Part shown: piece by piece, positions 60,556 to 64,000 of the stretch | Numbering within the stretch: the stretch's first letter is position 1 | Layout: each line of letters starts with the position of its first letter | Source of the DNA: Collybiopsis luxurians FD-317 M1 | Lineage: Eukaryota > Basidiomycota > Agaricomycetes > Agaricales > Omphalotaceae | Assembly: GCA_000827265.1 (NCBI GenBank) | Contig: KN834831.1 | Location: forward strand, 32,997-96,996 | Direction: 5' to 3' | DNA: 64,000 nt | Notes under the pieces: generated by a model | Seen by the model: the letters and a program-made list of their open reading frames with translations, nothing else | Database searches by the model: none | Told to the model about the DNA's origin: nothing | Made by a program: the position numbers and the translations under genes

Positions 60556-60651
60556 GGCTGTAACTGAATAATCTCGCATATACTCAGCTCTCTTGTCACT
60601 CTCGTCCTTCCACACTTGTAACAGCAGCATCACAACAAGTCTACATCCAAT

Positions 60652-63600
60652 ATGTCAGACTCCACCACTAGTGCATACAGAATTCAGCATCTTTCTGGTG
60701 TCGAGAATTACTCCACCTGGAAAATTAAAATGCTTGACATTCTCACTGATATGGGCCTCGAGGAATATGCCCTTGGCACCATTTCACAACCAAATGATCT
60801 CACAGCCAAAGCCGCCTGGGATAAGAAGGACAGACAGGCATTATCTGCCATTCAACTTCGAGTAGGGGATGAACCCCTGGTTTACATATCTGATGCAAGC
60901 TCAGCCGAATTGGCTTGGAGCACTCTATCAGATATGTATCAACCCAAAGGAGCCATCGGCATCATACAGGTATGTCAAAAGCTATTCCATACCCAATGCC
61001 AAGAGGGGGAAGACATCAATGAGCATATACACACTATGACTCGTTACCAAAAGGAACTCGCTGCATTGAACTCCAAACTCTCTGATGATGAGTTTTCTAT
61101 CACACTTCTCACCTCTCTTCCAGACTCCTGGGACTCCTTCATTCAAGGAGTCAACACTTCTTCCCTTTCCAACTCCACAGCTCTCATTGCCTGCATCCTT
61201 GAACAATCCCATTGTAAATTTGCCAAGCCAAGCTCTGATGATGTTGCACTTGCTGCCAACAGATTCAAGAGCAAAGGCAATAAGGCACCATCATCAACAA
61301 CCTGTCATAATTACGGCTGACCCGGACACTATGCTAATGAGTGTCAGGATAACAATAAATCATACACAGCCCAACAAAAGAAGGAGAATTATGAATGTAC
61401 CATGCGGACTCATTCACACTCCAAGAAATCCAACTATGCACATGTTGTACAGGAGAACTTGGAGGAACCTACAGACTCAACTGACTATGCATTTATGAGT
61501 CAAGTCTCATCAGACAGTAGTCTACCTCCCAATACATGGTTGATAGATTCAGCATGTACCAAGCACATTATCTGCAATAAATCCTTCTTCTCTGCTTACA
61601 CTGAGACCCCTGGATATACTGTAAAAGGATTTGGTCAATCTATGGCCATAGGACAAGGTAGTGTAAATATTGCAACTCACCTCAGGAAACATGCCTTCAA
61701 TCTCATGCTCCGAAATGCCCTCCATGTCCCTGATGCACCTTTTAACTTAATCAGTGTAGGATGCATGACTCAGGCAGGATTTTCTGTAAAATTTTCGGGA
61801 AACTCACTTTCAGTATATTCTCCTGACCAGTCTCCATGTGAAGTAATGCATGGACAACGAGTTGGAAATCTCTATGTCATCAAAGTGACACATGGCTCAC
61901 CTCGTTCCACAACATCTCCACATCCCTCACCATCTATCCCTAACAATCACACACTTGCATTCCCATCCATTCCTAAAGCTCGCACTTGGAAAGACTGGCA
62001 CTGTGCACTTGGCCATATAAATACCAAGTCAGTGAAATTACTTCATGACAAGGGCATGGTCAATGGCATGGTTGTTGATAATACAAGCCCACTTACCTTT
62101 GATTGTGAGGCATGCATACATGCCAAGCAACATGTACAAACCTTTCCAAAAGAAGCTGAGCAGAAATATACAGAGATAGGGGAAATGATATTTACAGATG
62201 TCTGGGGACCAGCACATACTTACAGGATCAATTGTGAACAATATTTTGTTTCATTCACTGACAGCGCTACTCGACATACAATTATCTATTTCCTAAAACA
62301 GAAATCAGAAGTAGAAGAAAAAATCAAAACTTATGTTGAATACATTCTTACCAAAACCAGAAAACATTGCAAAGCTTTTCAATTTGACAACAGCGGTGAA
62401 TACATTTCAACTGCAGTCAAACAATTTCTTTCATCAAAAGGAATTCAATTGGAATATACAGCGGCTCACTCACCTCAGCAAAATGGAGTTACTGAAGGGC
62501 TCAATTGCACTTTGATTGAGCATACTTGAGCTATGCTTGCACAATATGACTTACCCTTATTTTTATGGCCTGAAGCAATCGCATATGCAGTATATTTGAA
62601 GAACCGCTCACCTACCCAAGCACTTGCTCAGGATATTACACCTGATGAAGCATTCTGGAAGAAGAAACCAGATATCAGCACATTACAGGAATTTGGCTCA
62701 CCTTGCTGGGTTTTACACCAAGACAGCCAGAATCAAAAGATCACATTGAAATCACATCCATTTCATTTTACCAGTCTATCTGATGAATCACGTGCATGGC
62801 AATATTTCAATCCCAAATCCCGAAGAATACAAACCTCTCAGAATATTACATTTACCTTCGATGAAGAGTTATTGGAGAAGGATTCTACAGAAATAAATCC
62901 AATGTTGGCACTTGAGGGGGAGCAGAGGAATAATGGCACTCAACAAGATCAAAATAAATCAAATGAGTTGCCACCATTGGAAAGCTCAAAGAACAACGCA
63001 CCTAAAGCTTCCAAAAATATAGAACCACTTCCCTCCATCTCATCCGCTTCCACTCTTACGCCTCTTCCATCTTCCACCTTGTCATCTGTGTCAAAACCCA
63101 AAGCACCAAAAGATATCACAAGTGCTATTGACACCCACAATATTCTTCCTACAGGATGTTGCACCTGGGGAGGACCAGAACTGAACTACCACCTTTTAAA
63201 TAATACAGATTTGCACTCACCTAAACAACCTGATGCATGGAAAACTCATGTTCCACAAAATTCCAATTTTGAACCTGATACTGCCACTTTAGCTTTCCCA
63301 TCCATCAAAAATACTTCTGTCACTGAACCTTTGGCAGTGGAAGAAGCTCAATCTTGCCCTGATTGGCTTAAATGGAAAGAAGCAATGGACTCCAAAATTA
63401 ATCAACTCAAAAAGCTAAATACTTACAGGCTTACATCATGTCCATCTGACTGCATTCCAATCGCAAATAAATGGGTTTACTGTCTCAAATGCAATGCAGA
63501 CAGAAATATTATACAGTACAAAGCCCAGCTAGTCACAAAAGGCTTTTCCCAAATACCTGGAATAGACTTTGACAAGACATTTGCCCCTGTTGTTTGAATG

Positions 63601-64000
63601 GAAACAATCCGCCTTCTCATATCACTTGCTGCATGTTACAAGCTTAAAGCCCACATCGTTGATGTAGTAGGAGCTTACCTTAATGGAAAGCTTGATGAAG
63701 AAATTTATATGATGCAGCCCAAAGGTTATGAAGATGGAACTACACATGTATGCAAACTCAAATGTTCCCTCTATGGATTAAAGCAAGCCAGAAGAGTCTG
63801 GAACCTCACTTTAGACTCCAGTTTCAAAAAACTCGGATTCACGCATCTTTTATCTGATCAATGTGTGTACATTCAAAGATCAGAAGGAGGCATTGTCATT
63901 ATCGCTGTACACATTGACGACATGTCCATTTTTGCATCAAATGATCAGCTTATGACCAAAACAGAATCTTTACTTGAATCTGAATTTTCAGTTAATCGAC
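60652..64000 (+). pseudogene. Copia-3 polyprotein, nearly intact, three in-frame stops, cut by window edge
   Basis: A single reading frame runs from MSDSTTSAYRIQ to the last base. The gag core is VENYSTWKIKMLDIL. A zinc knuckle at about 61305 reads CHNYG-stop-PGHYANEC. The protease motif is LIDSACTKHI (61548). The integrase zinc region has WHCALGH and CEAC. The integrase core has FTDVWGP, FDNSGEY and QQNGVTEGLN, so all three acidic residues are present. The RT begins with NKWVYCLK and RYKAQLVTKG-like sequence (YKAQLVTKG), then VVGAYLNGKL and the active-site HIDDM at about 63915. TGA codons stand at 61318, 62527 and 63595, each where related elements carry Arg. Otherwise the frame is open, so the copy is young. 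RNase H and the 3' LTR lie beyond the edge. Confidence 0.93.

Noticed and set aside
1..64000. tRNA and rRNA genes
   Set aside because: No cloverleaf or rRNA core sequence was recognised by eye. The initiator-tRNA match is only the short retrotransposon primer site.

Overview
The window looks like nuclear DNA of an Agaricomycete (mushroom-forming basidiomycete). Genes are cut by many 45-70 bp GT-AG introns. The gene families are typical of such genomes: DUF6534 membrane proteins, an expanded alpha-type protein kinase family, clustered P450s and a trichodiene-synthase-type terpene cyclase. The rest is dense Ty1/copia and MITE debris. The repeat load and the alpha-kinase relics would fit a repeat-rich, possibly ectomycorrhizal genome, but that is inference.

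Layout. 1-12.8 kb: AT-rich repeat tract with a decayed minus-strand Copia element, a WD40 relic, unrecognised broken coding and LTR pieces. 12.8-24.5 kb: gene island 1, with an SRPBCC-like protein (-), an MFS transporter (+), P450-A (+), a TRI5-type sesquiterpene synthase (-) and an aldehyde dehydrogenase (+). 24.5-34.1 kb: debris, including a broken alpha-kinase carrying a 220 bp MITE. 34.1-45.3 kb: gene island 2, with P450-B (-), P450-C (+), P450-D (-) and a GMC oxidoreductase (+). 45.3-55.3 kb: second repeat tract with a CCCAGG-rich MITE family, broken unrecognised coding, a solo LTR and a second alpha-kinase relic. 56.3-58.3 kb: one DUF6534 gene. 58.9-64 kb: two Copia elements. The second interrupts the first, is nearly complete and runs off the right edge.

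How the genes fit together. The nine genes of islands 1 and 2 form a coherent candidate sesquiterpenoid pathway. The cyclase would make a C15 hydrocarbon from farnesyl diphosphate. Four P450s would oxygenate it, the GMC flavoenzyme and aldehyde dehydrogenase would adjust alcohol/aldehyde/acid levels, and the MFS protein would export product or give self-protection. The SRPBCC-like protein is an unassigned accessory or cyclase candidate. Genes are mostly in divergent pairs sharing promoters, and two shared promoters carry recent-looking inverted-repeat elements. No product can be named from sequence alone. Splice junctions were placed by hand from GT/AG signals and family similarity.
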